Source: JACRLW01 sp046349595 (GTDB taxonomy: Bacteria; Planctomycetota; UBA1135; UBA2386). Taken from it: a DNA stretch of 64,000 bases. Where the stretch lies: positions 186,001 to 250,000 of the forward strand of contig JAXMCA010000001.1 of NCBI GenBank assembly GCA_046349595.1, written 5' to 3'. The notes below the pieces were generated by a model. The model was not told the DNA's origin and ran no database searches. It was given only the letters and a program-made list of their open reading frames with translations. Below, one piece after another: positions 34,097-42,459 of the stretch (within the stretch, counting starts at the first letter, position 1; each line of letters opens with the position of its first letter). The translations under genes and the position numbers were made by a program.

Positions 34097-36016
34097 TTGA
34101 ACGAACCAGCACAGCGACCCGGTCCCGACCGGCAAGGAACCGGACGCGACGGCGGCGAGCGCCGCGGACCCGAGCGACCCACGATGAATTGGTCGCGGAT
34201 CCTGTTCATGTTGGTCCTCGCCCTGCTGCTGTGGTCGATGTTCCGGCAGGGTGCCGGGGGCGTCGAGATCAGCTACCGCGAGTTCCGGGACTTCCTCGCC
34301 GCCGGCGAGGTCAAGTCCGCGAGCATCGCGAGCGACCGCATCACCGGTGAGATCCGGCGCAAGGAGGTTCCGCCGGACGACAAGCGCGGCAAGGACTTCG
34401 ACTTCCAGACCGTGAAGGTCGACGGCGACAAGGACCTGGTCGCCGATCTGCAGAAGCAGAAAGTCGATTACCGCGCGATCGCCGAGAACCCGCTCGGCGG
34501 CTTCTTCCTGATCTGGGTGCTGCCGCTGCTGCTGTTGCCGCTGCTGTTCCTGTTCCTGATGCGCGGTCGTGGCGGTGGTGGAGCCGGTCCGATGGGTTCT
34601 CCCTTCGGTTTCGGGCGCAGCCGTGCGCGCATGGTCGCCGACAAGGACACCGGCGTGACCTTCGCCGACGTGGCCGGCTGCGAGGAGGCCAAGGCCGACC
34701 TGCACGAGGTGGTGGAGTTCCTCAAGAACAGCGAACGCTTCGTGCGCCTCGGCGCGAAGATCCCGAAGGGCGTGTTGCTGCTCGGCCCTCCGGGCACGGG
34801 CAAGACGCTGCTCGCGCGGGCCGTCGCCGGCGAGGCGGGTGTGCCGTTCTTCTCGATCAGCGGCAGCGAGTTCGTCGAGATGTTCGTCGGCGTCGGCGCC
34901 GCCCGCGTGCGCGACCTGTTCGAACAGGCCAAGAAGACCGCCCCGTGCATCGTCTTCATCGACGAGATCGACGCCATCGGCCGGGCGCGCGGCGTGCAGA
35001 TCGGCGCCGTCAACGACGAGCGCGAGCAGACGCTGAATCAGCTCCTCGTCGAGATGGACGGCTTCGAGCCCAACAGCGGGGTGATCCTGCTCGCGGCCAC
35101 CAACCGTCCCGACGTGCTCGACCGCGCGCTGCTGCGCCCTGGCCGATTCGATCGCCAGGTGGTGCTCGACGCCCCCGACTTCGAGGGTCGCAAGGCGATC
35201 CTCGCCGTGCACGCGAAGGGCAAGCCGCTCGCATCCGACGTCGACCTCGCGCGCGTCGCGCGCGGCACGCCCGGATTCTCCGGCGCCGATCTCGCCAACG
35301 CGCTCAACGAGGCGGCTCTTCTGGCGTCGCGCCGCGGCGCGAGCCAGATCGGTCAGCAGGATCTCGAGGAGGCGGTCGAGAAGATCGTCGCGGGACCCGA
35401 GCGCCAGACCCGTCGCCTGCGCGACGCCGAGCGGCGTCGCGTCGCCTTCCACGAGTCGGGTCACGCGCTGGTCGCGCACCACTCGGCGCATGCCGATCCG
35501 GTGCACAAGATCAGCATCGTCCCGCGCGGGCGGGCTGCACTCGGCTACACCATGCAGCTCCCGCTGGAGGAGCAGTTCCTGATGACGCGGCCCGAACTGG
35601 AGGACCGCATGGTGGTCCTGCTCGGCGGCCGCGCGGCGGAGCAGGTCGTCTTCGGTGACGTCAGCACCGGAGCGGCCGATGATCTCGAACGCGCCACCGG
35701 AATCGCACGCCAGATGGTGTGCATCTTCGGGATGGGTGAAGCAGCCGGCCTGATGCGCTGCGCGCGCGACGTCGACAGCCCCTTCCTGCGCGGCCCGGGA
35801 GTCCGCCTGGAGCGCGACTGCAGCGAGGAGACGGCGCGCGCCATCGACGCCGAGGTCCGCAAGCTCCTCGACGAGTCCTTCTCCCGTGCCGTCGGCCTGC
35901 TCGGGACCCACCGCGCGGAGCTCGACACCGTGGCCAACACGCTGCTCGAGCGCGAACGCCTCGACCGCGCCGAGTTCGAGGAAATAGTCGGGGCGCGCAA
36001 GTCGATCGCCTCGTGA
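34097..36016 (+). CDS. ftsH: ATP-dependent zinc metalloprotease FtsH
   Basis: A 639-residue membrane protease: Arg/Gly-rich cytoplasmic tail (1-30), helix 1 (about 32-48), a short periplasmic domain, helix 2 (about 135-155), then a AAA domain with Walker A GPPGTGKT (230-237), Walker B IVFIDEID (285-292) and arginine-finger region RPGRFDR, and a protease domain with zinc motif HESGH (452-456) and a downstream Asp in GAADDLERAT. It degrades misfolded and short-lived membrane and cytoplasmic proteins as a hexamer. The TTG start at 34097 is supported by the AGGAGG site. It is divergent from top6A. Confidence 0.97.
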   Translation: MNEPAQRPGPDRQGTGRDGGERRGPERPTMNWSRILFMLVLALLLWSMFRQGAGGVEISYREFRDFLAAGEVKSASIASDRITGEIRRKEVPPDDKRGKDFDFQTVKVDGDKDLVADLQKQKVDYRAIAENPLGGFFLIWVLPLLLLPLLFLFLMRGRGGGGAGPMGSPFGFGRSRARMVADKDTGVTFADVAGCEEAKADLHEVVEFLKNSERFVRLGAKIPKGVLLLGPPGTGKTLLARAVAGEAGVPFFSISGSEFVEMFVGVGAARVRDLFEQAKKTAPCIVFIDEIDAIGRARGVQIGAVNDEREQTLNQLLVEMDGFEPNSGVILLAATNRPDVLDRALLRPGRFDRQVVLDAPDFEGRKAILAVHAKGKPLASDVDLARVARGTPGFSGADLANALNEAALLASRRGASQIGQQDLEEAVEKIVAGPERQTRRLRDAERRRVAFHESGHALVAHHSAHADPVHKISIVPRGRAALGYTMQLPLEEQFLMTRPELEDRMVVLLGGRAAEQVVFGDVSTGAADDLERATGIARQMVCIFGMGEAAGLMRCARDVDSPFLRGPGVRLERDCSEETARAIDAEVRKLLDESFSRAVGLLGTHRAELDTVANTLLERERLDRAEFEEIVGARKSIAS

Positions 36017-36020
36017 GTCG

Positions 36021-36041
36021 GTAGGCCGGAGACTCGTCGCG
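36021..36041. repeat. 21-bp dispersed repeat, copy 1, just after the ftsH stop
   Basis: A 21-base stretch here recurs exactly, in reverse orientation, at 55912-55932. Both copies sit directly at the 3' end of a gene and read the same way relative to that gene: 4 bases after the ftsH stop here, and at the galT stop there. Confidence 0.7.
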
Positions 36042-36161
36042 TGGCGCGGCGATTCGAAGGCCGAATGACCAAGGCAGCAGGACGGCCTGGGCCTTCCTGG
36101 TCGGCGCGCAGCGACGACGCGGCAACTCTTGGGTTGCGGCTCAGGCCGCGATGAGGCATCG

Positions 36162-36809
36162 ATGAACCGGGTCGACGACATGTTGGCGTCGATCGAGAGG
36201 GCCTACCGCGACACCGCGTCGTGGACCGGGCTCTCCGAGCCGTCGCCGCGGGTGCTCGACGCCATGCGTCGCGTGCCCCGTGAGCGCTACGTGCCCTTCG
36301 ACCAGCGCCGCTTCGCCTACGACGATCGCGCGCTCGACATCGGCCGCGGGCAGACCATCTCGCAGCCCTTCATCGTCGCCCTGATGACGGACCTCTGCGC
36401 CATCGAGGCGGGAACGCGGGTGCTCGAGATCGGCACCGGCTCCGGCTACCAGGCGGCGATCCTCGCCGAACTCGGCGCCGAGGTGTGGTCGATCGAACTC
36501 GACGAACCGCTCGGCAGATCCGCGGCGCACCTCCTCGACGAGCTCGGCTACCACATCCACCTGCGCATCGGCGACGGCCGCCTCGGTTGGCCGGAGGCCG
36601 CGCCCTTCGATCGCATCGTCGCGACAGCGGCCGGACCCACTTTGCCGCCGGCGTGGATCGAGCAGTTGGAGATCGGCGGTTCGCTGGTCGCGCCGCTCGG
36701 CCCACCCGGTGGCGACCAGATGCTCGAGCTGGTCGAGAAGCAGGGCGAGGGGCAGGTCGCGCGTCGCGTGGTGCTGCCGGTGCGCTTCGTGCCGCTGCGC
36801 CACGACTGA
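36162..36809 (+). CDS. pcm: Protein-L-isoaspartate O-methyltransferase
   Basis: A 215-residue SAM-dependent methyltransferase. It has VPRERYVPFDQRRFAYDDRAL (about 38-58), the GQTISQPFIVALM substrate-side motif (63-75), SAM-binding VLEIGTGSGYQAA (87-99), and the closing DRIVATAAGPTLPPAW. It repairs isoaspartate in damaged proteins. The ATG at 36162 gives full length. Its end converges on top6B with 15 bases between. Confidence 0.93.
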   Translation: MNRVDDMLASIERAYRDTASWTGLSEPSPRVLDAMRRVPRERYVPFDQRRFAYDDRALDIGRGQTISQPFIVALMTDLCAIEAGTRVLEIGTGSGYQAAILAELGAEVWSIELDEPLGRSAAHLLDELGYHIHLRIGDGRLGWPEAAPFDRIVATAAGPTLPPAWIEQLEIGGSLVAPLGPPGGDQMLELVEKQGEGQVARRVVLPVRFVPLRHD

Positions 36810-36824
36810 CGCGCGGCGCCCTTT

Positions 36825-38615
36825 TCAGACCTTGCGGCTGCGCTCGAGGACGTCGGTGAGCTTCTCGACGCAGTCGCTGACCTGCTTGTCGTTCAGCCCG
36901 AGGATGTCGCGCAGCGCCTGACCGATGTGGGGGATGTAGGTCGTGATGTAGTTGCGCTTCTGGAACTCGCTCGCGAGTTTCTTGCCCTTGCGCACGTGCG
37001 TGCCGAGCTTGCGACCGCACTCCTGCAGCGCGAGCTTCAGCTCCTTGAGGATCTCGTCGTAGCCCGCGATCGCCTCCTTGGATTCGGAGGTGAAGGGGAC
37101 CCACACCGAGGCGATGTGGACGAAGATCACCATCGCGCCGATCGGCAGGGCACCGCGAGGCTGGGTGAGACCGTAGGAGCGCCAGTTGGTGGCGATCACT
37201 GCCTTGGTGATCGCGCAGGCCGACTGCTGGAACAGCAGCGGCACGCGATTGGCGAAGCGGATCAGGCGCGCCGGCTCGTCGGCCTGCGCGAGCAGCTCCT
37301 CCTCGGCGAGAGCCTTGCGCTTCTTCTTCTTCTCCTCGTCGGCGTAGATCTTGCCCTGTTCGGTGACGTCGAGCGTGTCGCCCGGGCGTCCGTAGGCGAG
37401 TCCGACCTCGATCTGGAAGGGATGCCCACGGTAGACCACCGGTGCACGCGTGGTCGCCGTGTAGAAGTCGGCCTCCACCTCCTTCTTCAGGCCGTCGAGG
37501 ATCCCGCTCTCGCCGATCGGCGCGATGCACGAGGTCGGCGGCGCCATGATCCGCGTCGCGTCGATCGCCTGCTTCAGTGCCACCGACTGTTCGCGCGCGA
37601 CCTTCTTCGGGTGCGTCTTCTCCGAGATCTTGGCCTTGTCGCAGATCTCCTTGGCGACCTTCGGTCCGACGCGCGAGAAGTCGCGCTGCAGGAACAGGTG
37701 CAGGTGCTTCTCCTGCGTCTCCTGCAGCATCTTCATCAGGATGCCGAGCTCCACGCCGTGCGGGTGCGGCTTGATCTCGTCGGTCTCCTTCGGCAGCTCC
37801 TTGGTGCCGGCGTCGAAGACGATGGTCTGACCCTCCGGATCGAGGAAGGTCATCTTCACGTGGGGGTTGGCGACCGCGACCAGCTTGAGGAACTCACCGA
37901 CGCTGCGTTGCCCGCGACGGAACTCGCCCTCCATGTCGATCTCGACGCGCGTGCCGTGGTCCTTGTCCTCCCAGTCGATCTCCTCCTCGGTGAACACCGG
38001 CGCGTTCTTCGCGGTGTCGATGCGGATCGTGAAGCCCCAGGCCTTGGCGCGCTTGCCGGTGCGCGACTTCACCCGCACCGGACGCCCGGTGGTGAGCTGC
38101 CCGTACATGCCCGCCGCCGAGATGCCGATGCCCTGCTGGCCGCGGCTCTGGCGGAGGCGGTGGAACTTGCTGCCGTACAGCAGTTTGCCGAACACGTTCG
38201 GCACGTTCTGCTTCACGATGCCCGGTCCGTTGTCCTCGACGGCGAGCGAGAACGCGTCCTCGCGGCCGTCGAGCTTCCTGATCTCGATGATCAGCTCGGG
38301 GCGGATGCGGGCCTCCTCGCAGGCGTCGAGGCTGTTGTCGACGGCTTCCTTGACCGCGGTCAGCAGCGCCTTGCGTGGCGAGTCGAAGCCGAGCAGGTGA
38401 CGGTTCTTGGTGAAGAACTCCGAGACCGAGATCTCGCGTTGCTTCTTCGCCATGCGCTCCGCGGCGCCGCTGCTGGGATTGTCCCGCTCGGTCGGCTCGG
38501 CGGACTCACCGGCTGCCTCGCCGTCCGCAGGCTTCGCCGCCTTCTTCTTCTTGCCTGGGACGGCGCCGCCCTCCGCTTCGTCGAACAAGGTGCCCTGACC
38601 CTTCGCTTCACTCAT
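36825..38615 (-). CDS. top6B: DNA topoisomerase VI subunit B
   Basis: A 596-residue GHKL ATPase. The ATP-binding motifs are present: N box EAVDNSLDACE (90-100), DNGPGI (128-133), and the lid GQQGIGISAAGMYGQ (159-173). The middle part (about 290-370, H2TH-like) and transducer with the QTK-like end (HVRKGKKLASEFQKR) follow. A Lys/Ala/Glu-rich N-terminal extension of about 55 residues is not part of the usual fold. It dimerises on ATP and drives the DNA gate made by subunit A. Overall length is normal. The two subunits are on the same strand but separated by ftsH and pcm on the other. Confidence 0.93.
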   Translation of the reverse strand: MSEAKGQGTLFDEAEGGAVPGKKKKAAKPADGEAAGESAEPTERDNPSSGAAERMAKKQREISVSEFFTKNRHLLGFDSPRKALLTAVKEAVDNSLDACEEARIRPELIIEIRKLDGREDAFSLAVEDNGPGIVKQNVPNVFGKLLYGSKFHRLRQSRGQQGIGISAAGMYGQLTTGRPVRVKSRTGKRAKAWGFTIRIDTAKNAPVFTEEEIDWEDKDHGTRVEIDMEGEFRRGQRSVGEFLKLVAVANPHVKMTFLDPEGQTIVFDAGTKELPKETDEIKPHPHGVELGILMKMLQETQEKHLHLFLQRDFSRVGPKVAKEICDKAKISEKTHPKKVAREQSVALKQAIDATRIMAPPTSCIAPIGESGILDGLKKEVEADFYTATTRAPVVYRGHPFQIEVGLAYGRPGDTLDVTEQGKIYADEEKKKKRKALAEEELLAQADEPARLIRFANRVPLLFQQSACAITKAVIATNWRSYGLTQPRGALPIGAMVIFVHIASVWVPFTSESKEAIAGYDEILKELKLALQECGRKLGTHVRKGKKLASEFQKRNYITTYIPHIGQALRDILGLNDKQVSDCVEKLTDVLERSRKV

Positions 38616-38708
38616 GCTGATCCGCCTGGTGCTGACCCCGCCGCCCGCGGGGGAGGCCGGACCTTAGCGCGACAAAGCGGCCGAGGCCAACCTCGCGCTC
38701 CGTGCGAC

Positions 38709-39467
38709 TCACACGAAGTGCGGTCGGCAGTCGGGACGGGCGAAGCCCCGCTCGGCCGCTTCACGGAGGAAGCGTTCGAGCCCCTCCAGTTCGCGCGGGC
38801 CGAGCGCGTAGTGCACGCGCGCCTCGTCGACACGGCGCGGCAGTGTGCAGCCTTCGGTGTGGGCACGGCGCAGTCGAGCGGCGACCCGCTCCGCGCCGGC
38901 GCCCGGTGCGATCAGCCACAGCGCGAACACGAAGGGCAAGCCGGTCCAAGCGGTCCAGCGCGCACCGAGATCGATCGGCTCGCGCGTTCCCGGATCGGCG
39001 CGGAGACCGTCGTCGCCGATCAGCAGGACCAGGTCGTGGGGGAGCGAGTCGGGTCGTCGCGTCGACGTCACGCGGTCGAAGCTGCAGTCCGGCGCCGCGA
39101 GTCCCTCGGCGTCGAGCAGGATGCGCAGCAGCGCCACCGAGGTCTCGCTCTCGTCGGTCAAGGCGACGCTCCGCACCGGTCCCTCGCTGCGACGACGGAA
39201 CGCGCGCACGCTGTGCACCGGTCCCTCGCAGGCGATGCCGACGTCGCGCAGCGCGCGGTAGCCGGGTGTGCGCGCGCTCTCGATCGAGGACACCAGCGCG
39301 GCGTCGAGCGCACCTTCGCGCAGCTGGTCGATCAGCCGCGCCGGCGCCGTGCGGATCAACTCCACCGCGGGATCGTCGGCGAGCCCGCACAGCAGGGGAG
39401 CGCCGAGACCGTAGGGAACGCCACCGATGCGGAGGCGGGACAGCGGTGCGTCGGTGGGTGCAGCCAG
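38709..39467 (-). CDS. mqnA: Menaquinone biosynthesis protein MqnA (chorismate dehydratase)
   Basis: The product matches the MqnA/periplasmic-binding fold: LRIGGVPYGLGAPLLCGLADD, then VELIRTAPARLIDQLREGALDAALVSSIE, VALTDESETSVALLRILL, and LGARWTAWTGLPFVFALWL (ARW-x5-PFVFA). It dehydrates chorismate in the futalosine route to menaquinone. The start is a problem: GTG 39365 would delete the first beta strand, yet the frame has no ATG, GTG or TTG between there and the stop at 39486-39488. I give CTG 39467 as the best guess; another rare start or an upstream sequence error is possible. The last bases of the preceding gene's stop are just 5' of this frame, so it may be translationally coupled. Confidence 0.7.
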   Translation of the reverse strand: MAAPTDAPLSRLRIGGVPYGLGAPLLCGLADDPAVELIRTAPARLIDQLREGALDAALVSSIESARTPGYRALRDVGIACEGPVHSVRAFRRRSEGPVRSVALTDESETSVALLRILLDAEGLAAPDCSFDRVTSTRRPDSLPHDLVLLIGDDGLRADPGTREPIDLGARWTAWTGLPFVFALWLIAPGAGAERVAARLRRAHTEGCTLPRRVDEARVHYALGPRELEGLERFLREAAERGFARPDCRPHFV

Positions 39468-39485
39468 GATCGGCGCATGTTGGCG

Positions 39486-42449
39486 TCACCAGGACGGCAC
39501 GTCGACGGTGATCTCGGTGCCGGACTCGGGCACCGTGAAGGCGTGCGGACTGCCGGTGAGCGGCACCAGCTGGTAGCGTCCCGGACGCAGCGAGAGTTCC
39601 ACGCGGCCCGACTCGGCTCGGGTCGGGAACACGGCGTCCAGGTGGACGCCGCGCTCGTCACGCAGGGTGATCGGTCCGCTCGAGTCCTTCGGGAGCACCA
39701 GGTGCACCCGCACGCCAGGGTGCCGTGCGAGGACCATCTCGCTCGTGCGTCCCGACGTGACCTCGACCTCGAAGGCTTCGTTCGCGAGCTCCGCGTCGCG
39801 CACCACCACGTGGTAGCGGCCGGACGCGAGCGGTTCGGAAGTGCCCACGCCTCGATCCAAGCGGACGGCTCCCGCATTCACGCCGTCGGAGGACCGGATC
39901 GAGACCCTGGTCCGCGCCGTGGTGCGCGCTTCCGCGTCGTCGATGCGCACGGACACGAAGCCCGGAGGTTCCATCACGATCGTCCCGAGATCCTGGTCGT
40001 CCTTGCCGACCAGGACGCTGCGGAACGCGGTGCCGAATCCGCGCGCCTCGATGCGGATGCGGTAGCGACCGGGCGGGCAGCGCTCGAGGCGGAATCGTCC
40101 GCCGTCACTGTCGACCGGGTGGATCGTGGTCGAGGTGATCGGGCCGTCGCGATGGGGCATCACCGTCGCGCCGATCACGCTGTGGCCGTCCCGGTCGACG
40201 ACGCGCCCGAAGATCGAGGCCCCCTCGCCGGTTTCGATGTCGAGCGTGATCAGCACGTCGGTCTCGTCCCGGTCGAGGTCGACATGTCTCTCGGCGATCG
40301 CATATCCCGCCTGCTCGACGATCAGCCGCACCGAGTTCGCGGTGACCGCGTCGATGCTGAAGCGGCCATCCTCGTCGCTTCGCGCCCTGCCCGACCAGGT
40401 GCTCCCGGCGGCGTCGACGTTGCAATGGGATGCAGGCTGACCGCGTGCGTCGACGATCCGTCCGCGCAGCTTGCGCGGGGCAGGGAAATCGAAGTCGTAG
40501 CGCGTGTCGCTCGACGCCCTGATCTCGAGGTCCCGAAAGTCGACGATGCGCCCTTCCTGGTAGATGCGGGCCGACAAGCGCCCGATCGGGAGGTGTTCGA
40601 TCACGTACCCGCCGTCGGCGTCGGTGGTGCTTTCGCCGGCGTCGAGTTCCCCCGCGATGGCGGCCACGCGGATGCCGGGAACACCATGCCCGCTCGCATC
40701 GCGCACGGTTCCCAGCAGACGGGAGCCGAGATCCATGCGCACGTCGAGGTCGCGCGTCCCAGCGACCTCGATGTCGAGCGCGAGGTACCACAGGGCGAAA
40801 CCGTCGACCTGCACCCACACGGTCCGCTTCCCGGGCAGGAGCGGGGACAGCTCGAAGCGGCCCGCTCCGTCGCTGACGGCTCGCGCCTGCGCCGGAGGCA
40901 TGCCGAAGCTCCCGTCGGGCAGAGGGAAGGTCGGGGAGTTGCGGTGGATCGAGCCGTGGACCTTCGCGCCGGCGACCACAGCGCCGTCGGGCCCGCGCAC
41001 GGTTCCGGTCACCGTCGCGGGTCCATCCCCGAGGCGGAGTTCGATCCCGATCTCGCCACCGGGCTTCGCGAAGCTGGACTGCATCGGCGAAGGAACGAAA
41101 CGCGGATGTCGCGCACCGACGTAGACCGCCTGACCGACGTCCGGGACCCGGAAGCGCCCGTCCGGATCGCTGCGGGCCACACGCCACGTGCGACCGTCCC
41201 CCGCCCAGGACGCCACGAGGATCTCCGCGTCAGCCACCGGTTGTCCGCGCGTGTCGACGACACGGCCCCTCACGACCGCACCGCGCGGCATCTGCCAACG
41301 CAGGGTCGTCACGCTGCCGGGGCCACCGACCTCGACCGATCTGCCGGCGCCGCAGCGGCCATCGGCGATCGCGGTGAAGTTCCGCTGATGGAGGTCCTCG
41401 AAGCGGACACGACCCTGCGCATCGGTGCGCGCGTGGCGAGCGTCGGCACCGTCGAACTCCCCTTCGGCGGTGCTCGACCTCAACTCGATCTCCATGTCGA
41501 TGGCCGGCGTGTCGTCGGACCAGACGACGTCGATCACGACGGTGGCTCCGCGCGCCGGCTCGCGCGTGTCGCCGATCTCGAGCGCACTGCGGCCCTCGGC
41601 ATGCGAATCCCGCGCGGACGGCGAGGACGGCTTCTCGACGACGGTCGCGACCGCGGGATCCGCCGGCCGTCGCGACGCATCGCGGTCGGACGGTGAAGCT
41701 CCGGCCTGCGCGAGCCACAGGCTGCCTCCGGTGAAGAGGATGACGAGCGTCGCCGCGACGAGGATCTTGGACTTGGTGGCCATGGTGAGCACCGAGAGCG
41801 AGCCGAGGCCCAGGAGGAGGCGGTCGAGCGCGCACAGGGCGAGGGTGTGAAACCGGCCTTGGAGACGCGCACGCAGCATGTCGAGACCGCGGCGGATGCG
41901 GGTGCGCACCGTCTCGACGGGCTCGTGCAGTCGTGTCGCGATCTCGCCCGGTTCGAGTTCTTCGAGGAAGCGCAGGATCAGTGCCGAGCGGTACGGTTCG
42001 GGAAGACCGACCAGGGCGTCGACGACGCGGCGTCGCTCGGCTTCGCGGTCGAGTGCCTCGGCGACCGCGGGCGCGGACTCCGGCCTCTTCATCGAGTCCT
42101 CACGGCGTGCGCGACGGATGCGCGCACGCACGGCCTTCGCGGCGAGTCGACGCAGCGCGGTGCGAAGCCAGCCGATCGCACTGCGTGGTTGCTCTCGCGC
42201 AGCCAGCGCCGCGATCCATGTGTCCTGGACGAGATCGTCGGCGAGTGCCGGATCGCGGGTCAGCGACTGCGCGAGCCGCCGCAAGCTGCGGTCGTGGGCC
42301 GCGAGGCTCGCCGGATCGAGGAGGATCTCGCCGTGGTCGTGTCGATCTCGGTGCACTTCGGGATCCAGGTGCCCGCGATCGGTCCGACCGGTTCGAAATT
42401 CCGGCGGGGTGCGCGCGGGCTGCGTCGTGGCAACCAGTCTGGATAGCAT
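39486..42449 (-). CDS. ECF sigma factor fused to a membrane helix and carboxypeptidase-regulatory-like repeats
   Basis: A 987-residue protein. Residues about 50-110 are sigma region 2 (SLRRLAQSLTRDPALADDLVQDTWIAAL) and about 139-197 region 4 (VDALVGLPEPYRSALILRFLEELEPGEIATRLHEPVETVRTRI). A membrane helix follows at about 228-247 (ILVAATLVILFTGGSLWLA). The rest (about 270-987) is at least six beta-sandwich repeats of the form VVRGRVVDTRGQPVADAEI, LLGTVRDASGHGVPGIRV, IFGRVVDRDGHSVIGATV. This places the DNA-binding part in the cytoplasm and the repeats outside. ATG 42449 is chosen; ATG 42461 is an option. It lies 10 bases from the divergent redoxin ATG. Confidence 0.85.
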   Translation of the reverse strand: MLSRLVATTQPARTPPEFRTGRTDRGHLDPEVHRDRHDHGEILLDPASLAAHDRSLRRLAQSLTRDPALADDLVQDTWIAALAAREQPRSAIGWLRTALRRLAAKAVRARIRRARREDSMKRPESAPAVAEALDREAERRRVVDALVGLPEPYRSALILRFLEELEPGEIATRLHEPVETVRTRIRRGLDMLRARLQGRFHTLALCALDRLLLGLGSLSVLTMATKSKILVAATLVILFTGGSLWLAQAGASPSDRDASRRPADPAVATVVEKPSSPSARDSHAEGRSALEIGDTREPARGATVVIDVVWSDDTPAIDMEIELRSSTAEGEFDGADARHARTDAQGRVRFEDLHQRNFTAIADGRCGAGRSVEVGGPGSVTTLRWQMPRGAVVRGRVVDTRGQPVADAEILVASWAGDGRTWRVARSDPDGRFRVPDVGQAVYVGARHPRFVPSPMQSSFAKPGGEIGIELRLGDGPATVTGTVRGPDGAVVAGAKVHGSIHRNSPTFPLPDGSFGMPPAQARAVSDGAGRFELSPLLPGKRTVWVQVDGFALWYLALDIEVAGTRDLDVRMDLGSRLLGTVRDASGHGVPGIRVAAIAGELDAGESTTDADGGYVIEHLPIGRLSARIYQEGRIVDFRDLEIRASSDTRYDFDFPAPRKLRGRIVDARGQPASHCNVDAAGSTWSGRARSDEDGRFSIDAVTANSVRLIVEQAGYAIAERHVDLDRDETDVLITLDIETGEGASIFGRVVDRDGHSVIGATVMPHRDGPITSTTIHPVDSDGGRFRLERCPPGRYRIRIEARGFGTAFRSVLVGKDDQDLGTIVMEPPGFVSVRIDDAEARTTARTRVSIRSSDGVNAGAVRLDRGVGTSEPLASGRYHVVVRDAELANEAFEVEVTSGRTSEMVLARHPGVRVHLVLPKDSSGPITLRDERGVHLDAVFPTRAESGRVELSLRPGRYQLVPLTGSPHAFTVPESGTEITVDVPSW

Positions 42450-42459
42450 CTTCGGCCCC

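Noticed and set aside
36810..36824. GGCGCC followed by TTTT between pcm and top6B as a rho-independent terminator
   Set aside because: The palindrome is six bases with no loop, too small to be convincing.
36927..41696. A 1589-codon plus-strand open frame antisense to top6B, mqnA and the sigma fusion
   Set aside because: It is the mirror of real genes in a high-GC genome. Its product is a Arg/Ala/His/Asp-rich string with no domain, and each real gene below it has clear motifs.
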